Positions 46,817 to 56,500 of a stretch of DNA of 64,000 bases are shown here, piece after piece (position 1 is the first letter of the stretch; each line of letters opens with the position of its first letter). A program made the translations under genes and the position numbers. A model generated the notes under the pieces. It searched no databases, was not told where the DNA came from, and saw only the letters and a list, made by a program, of their open reading frames with translations. Source of the DNA: Dryocola sp051307055. Lineage in GTDB: Bacteria; Pseudomonadota; Gammaproteobacteria; Enterobacterales; Enterobacteriaceae. Location of the stretch: positions 434,001-498,000 of the forward strand of contig NZ_CP149994.1 of assembly GCF_051307055.1 (NCBI RefSeq), read 5' to 3'.

Positions 46817-47944
46817 ATGAAAAAGACCGCCTGGCTTATCAGCCTGATGCCTCCGATACTGTCTCTTATTATTATAAGAACATATCTTGGTTATTTTAAT
46901 AACGGCTCGTTATTTACAGAGAACCTGTCAGCAACGGGGATATTTAATTACGTCTTTATTTTTATGGTACTAACCACAACAGGGGTCGGGTTGATTTTTT
47001 TCTTACCTTCACTCATTTTTTGCTTGTCCTTGCCGAAAAATGTGAAAACAATTCACAATTACCGTGACATAAAAGGAAGGATTTCTCTGGCTGCCCTGCT
47101 GTCCTTTCCTCTTACTGTATTTACATTTTTTCTGTGGGCTTATCTTTCCGCTGGCCACCCGGATTATGAGCCTGCACTGGGATGGCTCCTGTCACTGGCA
47201 GGGATCTCATCGGTCGCTCTAATCAATTACCTTTTCCTCAGACAGGCGGCGAAAACCGCTCAGGAATTTCAGCGTACTAAAGCTCGCAGAAAAACAGCGT
47301 GCTGGCTTTTCATCGGTAGTCCGCTTCTCATTTTCACCATTATTCTTTGCTTCACATTTTGCGTCAGCACCATTATCAGATGGGTAGATACGCAGGTAGC
47401 GGGAGACAGCATTGTCGCAATACTGAAACTGGCCACCTTGATTTCGGGGTTAGGCGTATTGTTAATGTTACCCGGTGCGGTATATGTAAATACTGATAAC
47501 GCTGCACGGAATGAGTCATGGCATATCAGATTCACCCTTGTCTCAGTTAGCCTCTGGCTTCTCATAACCAGCATATATGTGTCATCGTTTTATCCTGTCC
47601 TCATCGACAAAACGATGGCATTTGCGGGTATTTCGGACTGGCAGACACGGCGTTTTCAGGTTGAAGAAAGTAAGTTTCCGGCCTCACATTTCGGCCATCA
47701 GGACTGGCATGTTGCTGATAATATCCCGGGGAGAAGTTACACGGTGCAGGGTATTATGGTTTATTCCCTTAACAACGTCAGACTGCTGTGCCCTGAATCC
47801 GTCAGTAAACAATACAGGAACATGCTTCATTTTATTCCCTGGGATCGGGTTTATGACCAGAACAGATCTAACGAACTGAAGAAGGCCTCAGCCAGATGTC
47901 AGCCATTTGTACAGGGTGGCATTACGCGGCTTTCTGAAAAATAG
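46817..47944 (+). CDS. Multi-pass membrane protein of unknown function
   Basis: This 375-residue protein has about seven hydrophobic segments up to residue 275. A soluble C-terminal domain of about 100 residues follows (LCPESVSKQYRNMLHFIPWD) with two or three cysteines. ATG 46817 is chosen because AGGA lies seven bases upstream; ATG 46811 is too close. I do not recognise the family. A topology of helices plus an exported tail, next to a gene remnant in an island, would suit an orphan immunity protein, but this is inference only. Confidence 0.7.
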   Translation: MKKTAWLISLMPPILSLIIIRTYLGYFNNGSLFTENLSATGIFNYVFIFMVLTTTGVGLIFFLPSLIFCLSLPKNVKTIHNYRDIKGRISLAALLSFPLTVFTFFLWAYLSAGHPDYEPALGWLLSLAGISSVALINYLFLRQAAKTAQEFQRTKARRKTACWLFIGSPLLIFTIILCFTFCVSTIIRWVDTQVAGDSIVAILKLATLISGLGVLLMLPGAVYVNTDNAARNESWHIRFTLVSVSLWLLITSIYVSSFYPVLIDKTMAFAGISDWQTRRFQVEESKFPASHFGHQDWHVADNIPGRSYTVQGIMVYSLNNVRLLCPESVSKQYRNMLHFIPWDRVYDQNRSNELKKASARCQPFVQGGITRLSEK

Positions 47945-48333
47945 TCCCGGCCGGACTGTCACGGCCGCGAGGACGATCGACGCCGTGCGGGTGATGGATA
48001 ATATACGGGAGGTTGAATGGGTGACACTGGAAGCGTGGTTTAAATGACGGCCGGCACAAGACGGACACTAAGTGGCTGACGATGGCGATAAGTCAAATTG
48101 AGATGTTTGTTACGGTGATCCTGAGTGCAATGCTTTACCCGCCACGCCTGTCCGCTTTATGAGGCGGTGTTAACTGGACTTCAACTGCTCTGGTGCGTAA
48201 CGTAGATTAGATTGTTAATTTGGCATGCATACTGCTGGAGATTCATGCTTTTTAGAAGTCCTTCTTTGACTTACTACACATTTTCTCAAACCTATGATAA
48301 AAATAATAAAACACTTCATTTTTGGCGAACGCT
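47945..48333. other. Gene-free region before the DprA-like gene
   Basis: The left half is GC-rich (CCGGCCGGACTGTCACGGCCG) and looks like scrap of former genes. The right half is AT-rich and probably holds the promoter of the DprA-like operon. The shift in composition near 48190 marks a change of origin within the island. Confidence 0.5.
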
Positions 48334-49317
48334 ATGACTGATACTGATACAGCTCGATGGAACACTGAAAGCGCTGCTTTGCTAGTTCTATCAGAAATAC
48401 GTGGCGTTAGTTATTGGTCCCTATATAAGGTTGCTCAAAAAGGGATCCGTTTCAGAGATGTTGTAACTTGCTCAACATTATCAAAATTCGAATCAATTCT
48501 CGGAGTGAGACTACATCGTGCACCATATTCTTTGACTGAGAATAATTGGTCGACTTTTCGTGATGGAATGATTTCTGCCGCGAAAAGCCTTTTAACACAT
48601 TATCATAGCAACGGTTATAAATTAATACATCATGGTTCTCCAGATTATCCGGAGAAATTGAATGATTTAAATGAGCGCCCTTACTGGATTTTTGCGCAGG
48701 GCGATACTTCGTTGCTTAGTAAAAAATGTGTTGGTGTTGTTGGTACGAGAAATCCAACTACTCTTGGAATTTATTTAACACAAGCAGTTGTCTCGCAGTT
48801 TATTGCATCAGATTATGTAACTGTAAGTGGGTTAGCTTATGGTATTGACCAAGCTGCTCATGAAGCATCTATTTTATTTAAAATACCCACAATAGCCATT
48901 CTAGGAACAGGTTTAAATTCTAACTATCCAAAAAACAGTGTTGGACTTAGGGAGGGTATTGTAAATGCCGGTGGACTTATACTCACGGAGTATCTCCCAC
49001 ATCAAAAACCATCGCAAGAAAACTTTGTTCGTAGAAACAGAATACAGGCTGCTTTAAGTGATATTTTAATTCCTGTCGAATGGAACTTGAAAAGCGGAAC
49101 GTCGCATACGGTTCGAAATGCTGCTCAACTGAAGAGAACGATACTGTGTCCATTACTAAGAGGTGAATCTGTTCGGGAGGAGATTAAATACTCTCAGGAC
49201 GAATACTCTGCAATAATACTGGAGACTCCTTTGACGGGATTTAAAGATGTGATGGAGTTAATTAAAACAAAATCGAGTAATAAATTACAACAACTGTCAC
49301 TTCTGGGGGATGAATAA
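48334..49317 (+). CDS. DprA-like SLOG-domain protein, operon with PRTase
   Basis: The 327-residue protein has a Rossmann-type DprA/Smf domain. VGTRNPT is at about 136-142, SGLAYGID at 165-172, GTGLNSNYP near 192, and NFVRRNRIQAALS at 230-242. These are the DprA signatures that bind DNA or nucleotide. An HhH/SAM-like helical region is at the N-terminus (LLVLSEIRGVSYWSL). The C-terminal winged helix of housekeeping DprA is not visible. ATG 48334 is preferred; a TTG at 48322 gives four more residues. The gene is AT-rich and overlaps or abuts the PRTase gene, so it is an accessory paralogue, probably for defence, not transformation. Confidence 0.82.
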   Translation: MTDTDTARWNTESAALLVLSEIRGVSYWSLYKVAQKGIRFRDVVTCSTLSKFESILGVRLHRAPYSLTENNWSTFRDGMISAAKSLLTHYHSNGYKLIHHGSPDYPEKLNDLNERPYWIFAQGDTSLLSKKCVGVVGTRNPTTLGIYLTQAVVSQFIASDYVTVSGLAYGIDQAAHEASILFKIPTIAILGTGLNSNYPKNSVGLREGIVNAGGLILTEYLPHQKPSQENFVRRNRIQAALSDILIPVEWNLKSGTSHTVRNAAQLKRTILCPLLRGESVREEIKYSQDEYSAIILETPLTGFKDVMELIKTKSSNKLQQLSLLGDE

Positions 49318-49318
49318 A

Positions 49319-50593
49319 ATGCATTTGAAAGCTGTTATATTTTCAATAGCAGATGTTGTTTTGCCCACAACATCAAATCCGCAATCTCAGCAACTTAAGT
49401 CACGAATCGATGTTGAGTTGAGGAAGTTGTTCGCTTTTTTATTATCTAAAAATATTAAAGTCCTTTTTCTAACAAATAACAATAGGAATGTTAGGACTAA
49501 TAATGGAAACATTGCACTGGATGATTATCTTATGCAACAATTCCCAAACTCAATCCATTATTGCCGTGAACTTAACAATGAAATACCTGCGAAACAAACA
49601 GGAAGAGCCACTGATTTCATCATGAATGATTTAGATATAAATCGTAATGAGATAATTTATGTTGGCCGTTCAGAAGAAGACTTACAGGCCGCGACAAATG
49701 GCAAAACTTTATTTATTAATGCCACTTGGTATCAACCGGTCACTGAGTATGGTTTTCAGTTCTCTGAACCAAAAGAGATTGCGAGATTTATCGATGTGTT
49801 TTGTTTAAGAGAGGAATTATGGGGATGGCAGGGCCACTTAAACCAAGATGTCCACTATTATGCCTTAGCTCCCTTTAGTACTCATAACCCTGAGTTTACA
49901 ATGTACTCTGCCAATGCACGAAACTTAGCTAAGTTATCCATTGGGAGCCCTGATTTTTGGATTAGGTATCTTGGTGCTAGTATTTACTTCTCTGGTTTAA
50001 GTGAAGGTGCAAGTTTTATCACAACTTATGTTGGACATAATGCTAACGACCCCTATAAGTTGGCAAATATCATGGAGCATGACCTCAAAGGGTTGGCAGT
50101 ATCATTTAAAGGTAAATATCTCAAAGATCTCTTTATAAGACATACTACAGCTGTAAAATCTCAGCAGGAAAGAATAGAGCGCCGACAGGTTATAATAACA
50201 TCGCAAACTAATACTGTGAATTTAAACGCCTCTCCTATCAAAAATCTTAACACTGGAGAACGATATGTTAACAGGCCAGTATTGCGAGGAAAGAAAGTAT
50301 TAGTTATTGATGACTTCTGCACTGAGGGAAATGCTCATGAAACCGCCAGGATGTATTTAAAGGCTGCAGGAGCGGAAGTTATAAATATTTCATGGTTAAA
50401 ATTTGTTAATCGAGATGTAGCCGTTTGCGAACCAAATTGCAGAATAAGACCATGGGAGACAAACACCCTCACTTCTGAAAATATTAATTATATCGGACGA
50501 ATCGGTTATGCAGCAAACCTTACTCATGGCGGTGCGCCTCAAGAGTTGGCAGATAAAATTGGACAATATGATCATTGGGACTGGCCGCAATAG
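49319..50593 (+). CDS. HAD-like domain fused to phosphoribosyltransferase
   Basis: The 424 residues begin with a HAD-like fold (about 1-135): AVIFSIADVVLP in place of motif I, FLTNN as motif II, and YVGRSEEDLQAA as motif IV. The motif I aspartates are replaced by Ser and Ala, so phosphatase activity is doubtful. The C-terminal half (about 180-424) is a type I phosphoribosyltransferase with an intact PRPP loop, VLVIDDFCTEG, at 327-337. A second ATG at 49310 overlaps the DprA-like stop; ATG 49319 has GGGGG nine bases upstream. The pair must be co-translated. Substrate base or nucleotide is unknown. Confidence 0.78.
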   Translation: MHLKAVIFSIADVVLPTTSNPQSQQLKSRIDVELRKLFAFLLSKNIKVLFLTNNNRNVRTNNGNIALDDYLMQQFPNSIHYCRELNNEIPAKQTGRATDFIMNDLDINRNEIIYVGRSEEDLQAATNGKTLFINATWYQPVTEYGFQFSEPKEIARFIDVFCLREELWGWQGHLNQDVHYYALAPFSTHNPEFTMYSANARNLAKLSIGSPDFWIRYLGASIYFSGLSEGASFITTYVGHNANDPYKLANIMEHDLKGLAVSFKGKYLKDLFIRHTTAVKSQQERIERRQVIITSQTNTVNLNASPIKNLNTGERYVNRPVLRGKKVLVIDDFCTEGNAHETARMYLKAAGAEVINISWLKFVNRDVAVCEPNCRIRPWETNTLTSENINYIGRIGYAANLTHGGAPQELADKIGQYDHWDWPQ

Positions 50594-51095
50594 TTTCTTC
50601 TTCTGACTACAACTTGTACCCCTTAAATATAGGGGTACATATTTAAAGAGCGATAATCGCACTTAATTTGTTTAGCTGCTACTTAGTCAATTTGATAGAA
50701 GATCTCACGGTCGGTATCAGCGACCTACCTGTTCCCCATTTATGAAGACAGAACAATGTAAATATGCACTCTGAACTTCCGCTTCTCGCTCGAAGCAAAC
50801 CGTCAGGTTTGCTTGTGTGCTACCGGTGAAAACTACCAAGTCAATTTTGAGCTAATACAATTCAGTCTTAATGACTAAATGGTTTGTCAGCGACAATACA
50901 TGATGTTTCACATTCGGCAGGTTCGGAGTTACTGTCATAAGGATCTTACAACCACAATCAAATGCACATACTGATCTTCAAAGAAAATGTGTGGCTTAAG
51001 CGCCTTTAGAACTTTTGTATGGTCTACATCGCCGAGAAAAAAGTCTTATAGAAGACATGTCCATCCCAACTTTAAATAAAGTTATATAAGAGTTC
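50594..51095. other. Structured gene-free region
   Basis: The 502-base gap between convergent genes has no credible frame. It holds a perfect 8-base stem, TGTACCCC/GGGGTACA (50615-50639), just after the PRTase gene, which may end its transcript. It also holds a perfect 9-base stem, AAGCAAACC-GTCA-GGTTTGCTT (50793-50814). The rest is AT-rich, without clear promoters. Confidence 0.5.
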
Positions 51096-53552
51096 TTAGT
51101 CGTCAATGGGTGAATATTCCCCTTTTTCAACTTTAATAAGATGCTTTTTATTGTAGCAAGTTGACAGTGCACAGGCTAAAGCATTCCGTAATTCAGTGCG
51201 ACCTAATTGCTCAAGATGAATATAGCGTTTACGTAGTGCGTCTGTTATCTCATCCAATACTAGTGTCTTATCTGGTGGTAATAACGCAACCCAAGCCTGT
51301 ATAAAAGCTAATGCACTTCTGTAGAGAAGTTTTCCGCCAGGTAATGATTCGCTTAGTACTTTATTTCTATATGACTTTTCAAATGCCACTCTTCGGGCAC
51401 TAGCCGCCGCTAACGGTATGGGTAATAGTCGTCTCTTTTCTTTTTGAACAGCTGAATTAAAATTGCCCTGAGAGATTGTTAAATCAAACTCGCGAATTTC
51501 ATTAATTTCATGTCTGGTTGGTGACGATTCTTCAGTTTTCTTATTGCAAAGCAAACAATTATTCTCAGAATCAAAAGGTATCATCTTTTCACATATGGCA
51601 CAATTTTTTATTGATAAGCTTGTCCCAACGCCTAATGTGTTTAATTCGAATTGTTGATTTGTAATGTAATAAACAACTCTTCGTGAGTTTACGGACCAAT
51701 ATATTATCGGCCAAGTATAATGAGAGTATAAGTAATCAACCCATGTTTCCGCTGGTGAATTGTTTGCATCAAACTCAATAAGCCACGAATAAAGATCTTC
51801 TGACCATGCTAATTTTACACTGTTAAGTTTCAGGTCCCCTTTTCTGAAAAAATTAGCCATAAGAACTTTGGATGAGGAGTTATGCTTGGCTTCGGTAATT
51901 GCCCCCTGAGTTTCTTTTCTATTAATCAACTGTTGTAAAAAATTATGATTTTCTCTCCATGCTAATTTCTCCGAGTCATAAATTGCAATAAAAACAGTTG
52001 TGGCTCTTGAGTAAGCACAAAACAATTGAGCATCCTCCATATTTGAGGAATCCAGAGTAATAACAACAGGTGACTCCATACCACGAAAACGAGATACAGT
52101 TTCAATATTTATATCAAAAGTTTTCATGTCGTCCTGAAGAAAGTTTTTCGCTAAATCAGTAGGAACAAGGACTGTAATTTCATCAGATGGCACAGAACTT
52201 TTTTTCAGTCGTAAGATTTCATCAAGCAGTGTGGCATATGGATCGCTTACAACTAATTCCTTTAACGTATCTGGTTCGTTATTCCTGGGGGAAGTAATTT
52301 GATATGAAGAAGGCCTGATAGCCATTAAATAATCAGTAACGGTTTTGGGGCATCTTAACACAATAGTTAAGTTGAAGGAAAATTGGGAGTTAATAATCTT
52401 TTGAAGATCAGCGTGATTCGTCCCTTTTTCAAAAGAGAACGTTTGTGTTTCATCACAAAATGCAATAATCTTTTTATTTTCAAACCAACAAAATAAAGTT
52501 TCCAACCATGAAGAATGTAACGCCTGTGCTTCGTCAATAATTAAAGCATCATAATCTTTTAGCTTATTTTTATTTAATGCACTAAGCAAATCCTCGCAGC
52601 ATCCTGATTCAAACCAGCCTGTTGGCGACTCGGGAGGCAGAGCTAATCTATTACGAGCCTGATGACAGAGTTTGTGCCAGGTAAAAACGTCGCATAATGA
52701 ATCAGGAGTTTGTTGCCGAATATATTCAGACAGGCGGTTATTGAAAGTAATAAATAAAACTTTTTTTTGTTCTTTAACCAACCGTCTGGCGAATTCAATC
52801 CCAATCAGGGTCTTTCCTGTTCCGGGCCACCCAGATACAACAAATCGTTGATATTCTGACAAAAGTTCAATGACCTTGATTTGCTCATGTGTGAGTCTTA
52901 ACCAGAGTTGGTTATCATAAATAATCCGGGTCCCCCAGTTAGGAGTGCCATCAAAATCTGGGCATAGAGATTTTATTATTAATTGAAGTTTCTCACTCCC
53001 CAAAGGATTATTTCCTAATGCATGTTTCCAGTAGTGCATTATATCAATAGTATACTTTTCAATTTCTGGGAGTTGGCTTTTATCAATGAATATTCTTCTA
53101 AATGGTCTGACAGACGCATCCACCATTGCTGCATTTATAACTTTATCATCGAAATAGCTATCAGGAAAAATAAAACCATAACCAATGCGCAACCGTAACG
53201 TTGTTGCTCCCCCTAACCAACGGGCTAATCCATGGACATTGTTACGTGTTTGCTTAACTACATCTACTTTAGTATTTGTTTTGATATGTACAAAAATAGG
53301 GCCATCTACACGATATATCCCACTTTTTACCTCTAAAACCAAAACACCATAGATACGATGGAGAACAAGAAAATCTATTTCTCCACTTGGAGGTAATTTC
53401 ATACCCAAATGCCGGGCCGCCGAACTCAACCAAGGGAGACTATGAATCACGGTGAAATCATCGGACAACCCTTCTTTTAACAGGGTATAGACCGTTTTTT
53501 CTCCATAACTATCATTATCAATGGGTCCGAATGCCGGAATCATTTTGGCCAT
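51096..53552 (-). CDS. NERD nuclease-UvrD-like helicase fusion with zinc ribbon
   Basis: This 818-residue protein starts with a NERD domain (about 15-115), a PD-(D/E)XK-like nuclease fold with GEID at 57-60 and EVK at 74-76. A superfamily 1 helicase follows, with Walker A GWPGTGKT at 241-248, DEAQ at 340-343, CDETQTF near 367 and a late motif RFRGMESPVV. A four-cysteine zinc knuckle is at 651-670 (CAICEK and CLLC), then a helical C-terminal domain. AAGGA precedes ATG 53552. It is 45 bases below hsdR in the same direction and may be the last gene of the R-M operon. Nuclease-helicase fusions of this kind occur in defence islands; the exact function is unknown. Confidence 0.82.
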   Translation of the reverse strand: MAKMIPAFGPIDNDSYGEKTVYTLLKEGLSDDFTVIHSLPWLSSAARHLGMKLPPSGEIDFLVLHRIYGVLVLEVKSGIYRVDGPIFVHIKTNTKVDVVKQTRNNVHGLARWLGGATTLRLRIGYGFIFPDSYFDDKVINAAMVDASVRPFRRIFIDKSQLPEIEKYTIDIMHYWKHALGNNPLGSEKLQLIIKSLCPDFDGTPNWGTRIIYDNQLWLRLTHEQIKVIELLSEYQRFVVSGWPGTGKTLIGIEFARRLVKEQKKVLFITFNNRLSEYIRQQTPDSLCDVFTWHKLCHQARNRLALPPESPTGWFESGCCEDLLSALNKNKLKDYDALIIDEAQALHSSWLETLFCWFENKKIIAFCDETQTFSFEKGTNHADLQKIINSQFSFNLTIVLRCPKTVTDYLMAIRPSSYQITSPRNNEPDTLKELVVSDPYATLLDEILRLKKSSVPSDEITVLVPTDLAKNFLQDDMKTFDINIETVSRFRGMESPVVITLDSSNMEDAQLFCAYSRATTVFIAIYDSEKLAWRENHNFLQQLINRKETQGAITEAKHNSSSKVLMANFFRKGDLKLNSVKLAWSEDLYSWLIEFDANNSPAETWVDYLYSHYTWPIIYWSVNSRRVVYYITNQQFELNTLGVGTSLSIKNCAICEKMIPFDSENNCLLCNKKTEESSPTRHEINEIREFDLTISQGNFNSAVQKEKRRLLPIPLAAASARRVAFEKSYRNKVLSESLPGGKLLYRSALAFIQAWVALLPPDKTLVLDEITDALRKRYIHLEQLGRTELRNALACALSTCYNKKHLIKVEKGEYSPIDD

Positions 53553-53597
53553 ACTACTATTTCCTTATAACATGCTCCTGACAGAAATTTACACTTG

Positions 53598-56500
53598 TTA
53601 CATCGTCCAGTGATTCGAAATAACTTCAGCTTGTTTTAATATTAACTCTACCGCACCCGCTGTTTTATCCGGCGGATATTTATACCGACGCAGAGTCTGT
53701 CGAACTAGGATACGCAACCTTGCACGAACGCTTTCCCGTACCTGCCAGTCTACGGTTGTAGATTGCCGCAGCTTCAGCGTCACTTCTATCGCCAGTTTCT
53801 TAAGTACCTCATCCCCTAACTCTCTGACGGCGCTTTCGTTTTCAGCCAGTGCGTCGTAGAAGGCGATCTCGTCAGGATTCAGGCCAAGCGCATCATCACG
53901 CGCCATTACGGACTGAAAATCCTTCGCCATCTGGATCAGCTCTTCAATCACCTGCGCCGTCTCAATAGCCCGGTTGTTATATTTAATCAATACTGCCTGA
54001 AGACGTTCCGAATACTTCTTCTCCTGCACTACGTTATTTTTTGTGCGGGACTGGATACCATCATTAATCAGTTTTTCCAGCAACTCTACCGCCAAGTTGC
54101 GATATGGCATATCGTGGACTTCCTGTAAAAACTCATCAGAAAGTAAGCCAATATTAGGTTTATCCAACCCTGCCAGAGTGAAAATATCATCCACGCCATT
54201 AGCAATTACGGCATTATCCAGAATCTGTTTCAGTGCGGAGTTCTTCTCGGCCTGGCTTATTTTTTTGTCCACGCTAGTGAATTTACTGATAGCGGTCTTC
54301 ACCGCAGACAAGAAAGCAATCTCCAGTTTATAAGGCTGCGCCGCATCCAGCGTACAGCAAAGCGACCAGGCTTTAGTAATTGCCAGTACGTTATCAAGAA
54401 AACGCTTCTTACCGTCCACAAGGCCGAGCACGTAGTTTGCAACAGGCACCAACAGCTTTTGTGCGTGAGCTTCAAAGCCGGTGTAGTCAAAACCCGCTGA
54501 CGTTGCTGTTTTGGCAAACATACCGTGGATGATGTCCAGCTTTTCCAGCATGATTGCCAGCGCTTCTTCGGCATTAATGGTCGCATCGCCTTTACCGTTT
54601 GCATCGGTATAGGTTTTCAGCGCCAGTTTCAGTTCATTGGCGATTCCGATGTAATCAACCACCAGCCCGCCGGGTTTATCTTTAAATACCCGGTTGACGC
54701 GGGCAATGGCCTGCATCAGGTTATGTCCGCGCATTGGCTTGTCAATATACATAGTGTGACAGCAGGGGGCGTCGAAGCCGGTCAGCCACATATCGCGCAC
54801 AATCACCAGCTTCAGCGGATCGTTCACATTCTTGAAGCGTGACTCTAGTCGTTTTTTAGTTCGCTTGTTGTAGATATGCGGTTGCAGCATTGCCTTATCG
54901 GACGCTGTACCGGTCATCACGATTTTGATTTGTCCTTTTTCAGGATCGTCATTGTGCCACTCCGGGCGTAGCGCGATAATTTCATCGTAAAGATGGACGC
55001 AGATTTCTCTGCTCATCGCGACAATCATCGCCTTGCCGTCCATTACGGTATTGCGCTTCTCAAAATGAGCGATCAGATCGGCGGCAACCTGTTGAAGACG
55101 TGGTTTTGCACCAACCAGTTTTTCCAGACGGCTCCATTCACCTTTGGTTTTTTCACGCTGGTCCAGTTCATCGTCTTCAATCAGTTCATCAACCTGATCA
55201 GACAGTGCCGCCAGCTCTTCATGATTGAGATCGAGTTTCGCCAGTCGGGATTCATAGTGGATAGGCACCGTTGCACCATCATCCACCGCATCCTGAATAT
55301 CATAAATCGAAACGTAATCACCAAAGACAGCGCGGGTATCTCGATCCTCTGCCGAAACCGGCGTTCCGGTAAACCCGAGAAACGAGGCGTTAGGCAGCGC
55401 GTCGCGCATATGTTTAGCGTAACCGTATTTATAGATACCCGTTTCCCGGTCCAGGTTAGCTTTCATGCCGTACTGGCTGCGGTGCGCTTCATCAGAAATA
55501 ACAACGATATTACTGCGCCCATTGAGCACCGGATGGGCGTTTTCCCCTTCCTCCGGGGAGAACTTCTGCACGGTGGTAAAGATAATGCCGCCAGCATCGC
55601 GAGTTGCAAGCAGTTCACGCAGAGCTTCACGGTCATCCGCCTGTACCGGCATTTGCTTGAGCAGTTCCTGCGCCTGACAGAATGTGCCGTAGAGCTGGCC
55701 GTCCAGATCATTGCGATCGGTTACAACCACAATCGTCGGATTGCCCATCTCCGGCTGTTGCAACAGTTTGCCGACGTAGCAACACATGGAAATGCTTTTG
55801 CCGGAACCCTGCGTATGCCAGACCACGCCCGCCTTCTTACTGCCTGGCTGAATGTTGCTGTGCAGGGCCAGTCGCTTACCGGTAGCAGCGACGATCGTCG
55901 CCTGCACGGCCTCACGTACCGCGTGGAACTGGTGATAACCGGCTATTTTTTTAATCAGCCTTTCATCGTTGTTTTCGAACAGGACGAAGTAGCGGATATA
56001 GTCGAGCAGCAGTTCCCGGTTAAAGAACCCCCGCACCATGGTTTCCAGTTGCCATTCCAGCAGGGGCTTGTCATTTTCATTACTGATGGTCTTCCACGGC
56101 ATAAAACGTTCTTCCGTGGCCGTCAGGGAACCCACACGGGCCAGATAGCCATCGCTGATAATCAGCGCTTCATTGCTGATAAACAGATCGCGGATTTCAT
56201 CTTTATAGGTCTGTAACTGGTGGTAGGCATCCCAGATATCTACTTTGTCGTCGATGGGGCTTTTCAGCTCCACCACCGCCAGCGGCAGTCCGTTAATAAA
56301 GCAGATGATATCCGGGCGACGAGGCTGTTTCGTCCCGCTGATGGTCATCTGATTGACCACCATAAAACGGTTGTTTTGCGGCTGGTTAAAATCCACCAGC
56401 AGAGCGTGATCGTGGATAAGTTCTTCGTCGCGGCGGTACTGAACCGGTACCCCCTCCAGCAGCCAGTGATGGAAGGCTTTGTTACTGGCAATCAGATCCG

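Noticed and set aside
47945..48321. Insertion sequence remnant in the GC-rich scrap after the membrane gene.
   Set aside because: No terminal inverted repeats, target duplications or transposase motifs were seen.
50594..51095. A retron (msr-msd RNA) in the structured spacer.
   Set aside because: No reverse transcriptase gene exists in the neighbourhood; only two short hairpins were found.
54993..56216. A 407-codon frame on the plus strand inside hsdR.
   Set aside because: It is antisense to a complete HsdR with all motifs and has no recognisable domain.
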